A stretch of 64,000 bases of DNA from NCBI RefSeq assembly GCF_023159225.1, contig NC_063168.1, positions 56,151,398 through 56,215,397 on the forward strand, read 5' to 3'. Origin of the DNA: Perognathus longimembris pacificus. Lineage: Eukaryota > Chordata > Mammalia > Rodentia > Heteromyidae. A model generated the notes under the pieces. That model ran no database searches and was not told where the DNA came from. It saw only the letters and a program-made list of their open reading frames with translations. Position numbers and translations under genes: made by a program. Of this stretch, positions 63,925 to 64,000 are shown piece by piece (position 1 is the stretch's first letter; the number at the start of each line of letters is the position of its first letter).

Positions 63925-64000
63925 AAGCCCAAGTGGCTCACAGCTGTAATCCTAGCTACCCAGGAAGTTGAGATCTGTGGATTATGGTTTGAATTTAACA
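63925..64000 (+). mobile_element. B1-Geo SINE head, cut by window edge
   Basis: CCAAGCCCAAGTGGCTCACA and CTAGCTACCCAGGAAGTTGA match the B1 head; the rest is outside the window. Confidence 0.85.

Larger units (their letters stand above)
50597..64000 (-). other. LTBP1: LTBP1 gene, 3' portion (partial at right edge)
   Basis: Latent TGF-beta-binding protein 1 is a secreted extracellular-matrix glycoprotein. It holds the latent TGF-beta/LAP complex and anchors it to fibrillin-containing microfibrils. Three minus-strand exons (57117-56995, 52114-51965, 51607-51426) are joined by introns with GT..AG ends, of 4,880 and 357 bp. All three junctions split a codon 1+2, which fits the in-frame LTBP1 C-terminus. 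The preceding exon should encode the last TB (8-Cys) domain. I searched 57118-64000 on the minus strand for its triple-cysteine motif by eye and did not find it, so that exon probably lies beyond the window. Identity rests on remembered LTBP1 protein sequence: near-identity over about 150 residues including the stop. LTBP2-4 are less likely because the tail ends in EKDSDLE. Confidence 0.95.

Overview
This is nuclear DNA of a mammal, and almost certainly of a rodent of the superfamily Geomyoidea (kangaroo rats, pocket mice, pocket gophers). The window has no prokaryotic gene architecture. It is AT-rich, packed with SINEs, L1 pieces, LTRs and microsatellites, and its only recognisable coding sequence is in spliced exons. 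The lineage call rests on nine copies of a dimeric SINE whose left half is an ID/tRNA-Ala-like monomer and whose right half is a second, unrelated monomer. This matches the published description of IDL-Geo, a SINE reported only from Geomyoidea.

One protein-coding gene is identifiable: the 3' end of LTBP1 (latent TGF-beta-binding protein 1) on the minus strand. Three coding exons are visible at 57117-56995, 52114-51965 and 51607-51426. All splice phases agree and the frame ends in the conserved LTBP1 C-terminus. They encode the linker after the last TB (8-Cys) domain, one six-cysteine EGF-like domain, one calcium-binding EGF-like domain and the acidic tail. The 3' UTR probably runs to about 50,600. 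The rest of the gene lies beyond the right edge. About 58-64 kb is an upstream LTBP1 intron without further exons that I can see.

Positions 1 to about 50,600 are intergenic DNA downstream of LTBP1. I found no convincing exon there, and every long ORF is explained by a SINE, a microsatellite or an AT-rich repeat. The contents are: (i) IDL-Geo dimers with long A-tails and clean 10-16 bp target-site duplications (TSDs); (ii) an older, more numerous family in which a 7SL/B1-like head is joined to the same Geo-type tail; (iii) still older B1-dID elements, four of them apparent B1-B1-dID trimers; (iv) free B1 and ID monomers; (v) 5'-truncated L1 copies with a lineage-typical 3' end, an L1 5' region and an older L1 3' end; (vi) two MaLR (MLT1/MST-type) LTRs and two class II ERV-like LTRs, one a complete solo LTR with TATA box and poly(A) signal; (vii) many microsatellites, a four-unit 40-bp minisatellite beside a strong CTCF-type motif, and several hairpins.

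I did not find a novel multi-gene system. The observations most worth checking are: an LTBP1 exon with nearly saturated GC at third positions inside an intragenic CpG-rich patch; one Geo module shared by two different SINE heads; the recurrent B1-B1-dID trimer; a SINE interrupted by an internal L1 3'-UTR piece between TA repeats; and the cluster of IDL-Geo insertions at 38.9-40.5 kb with overlapping target sites.
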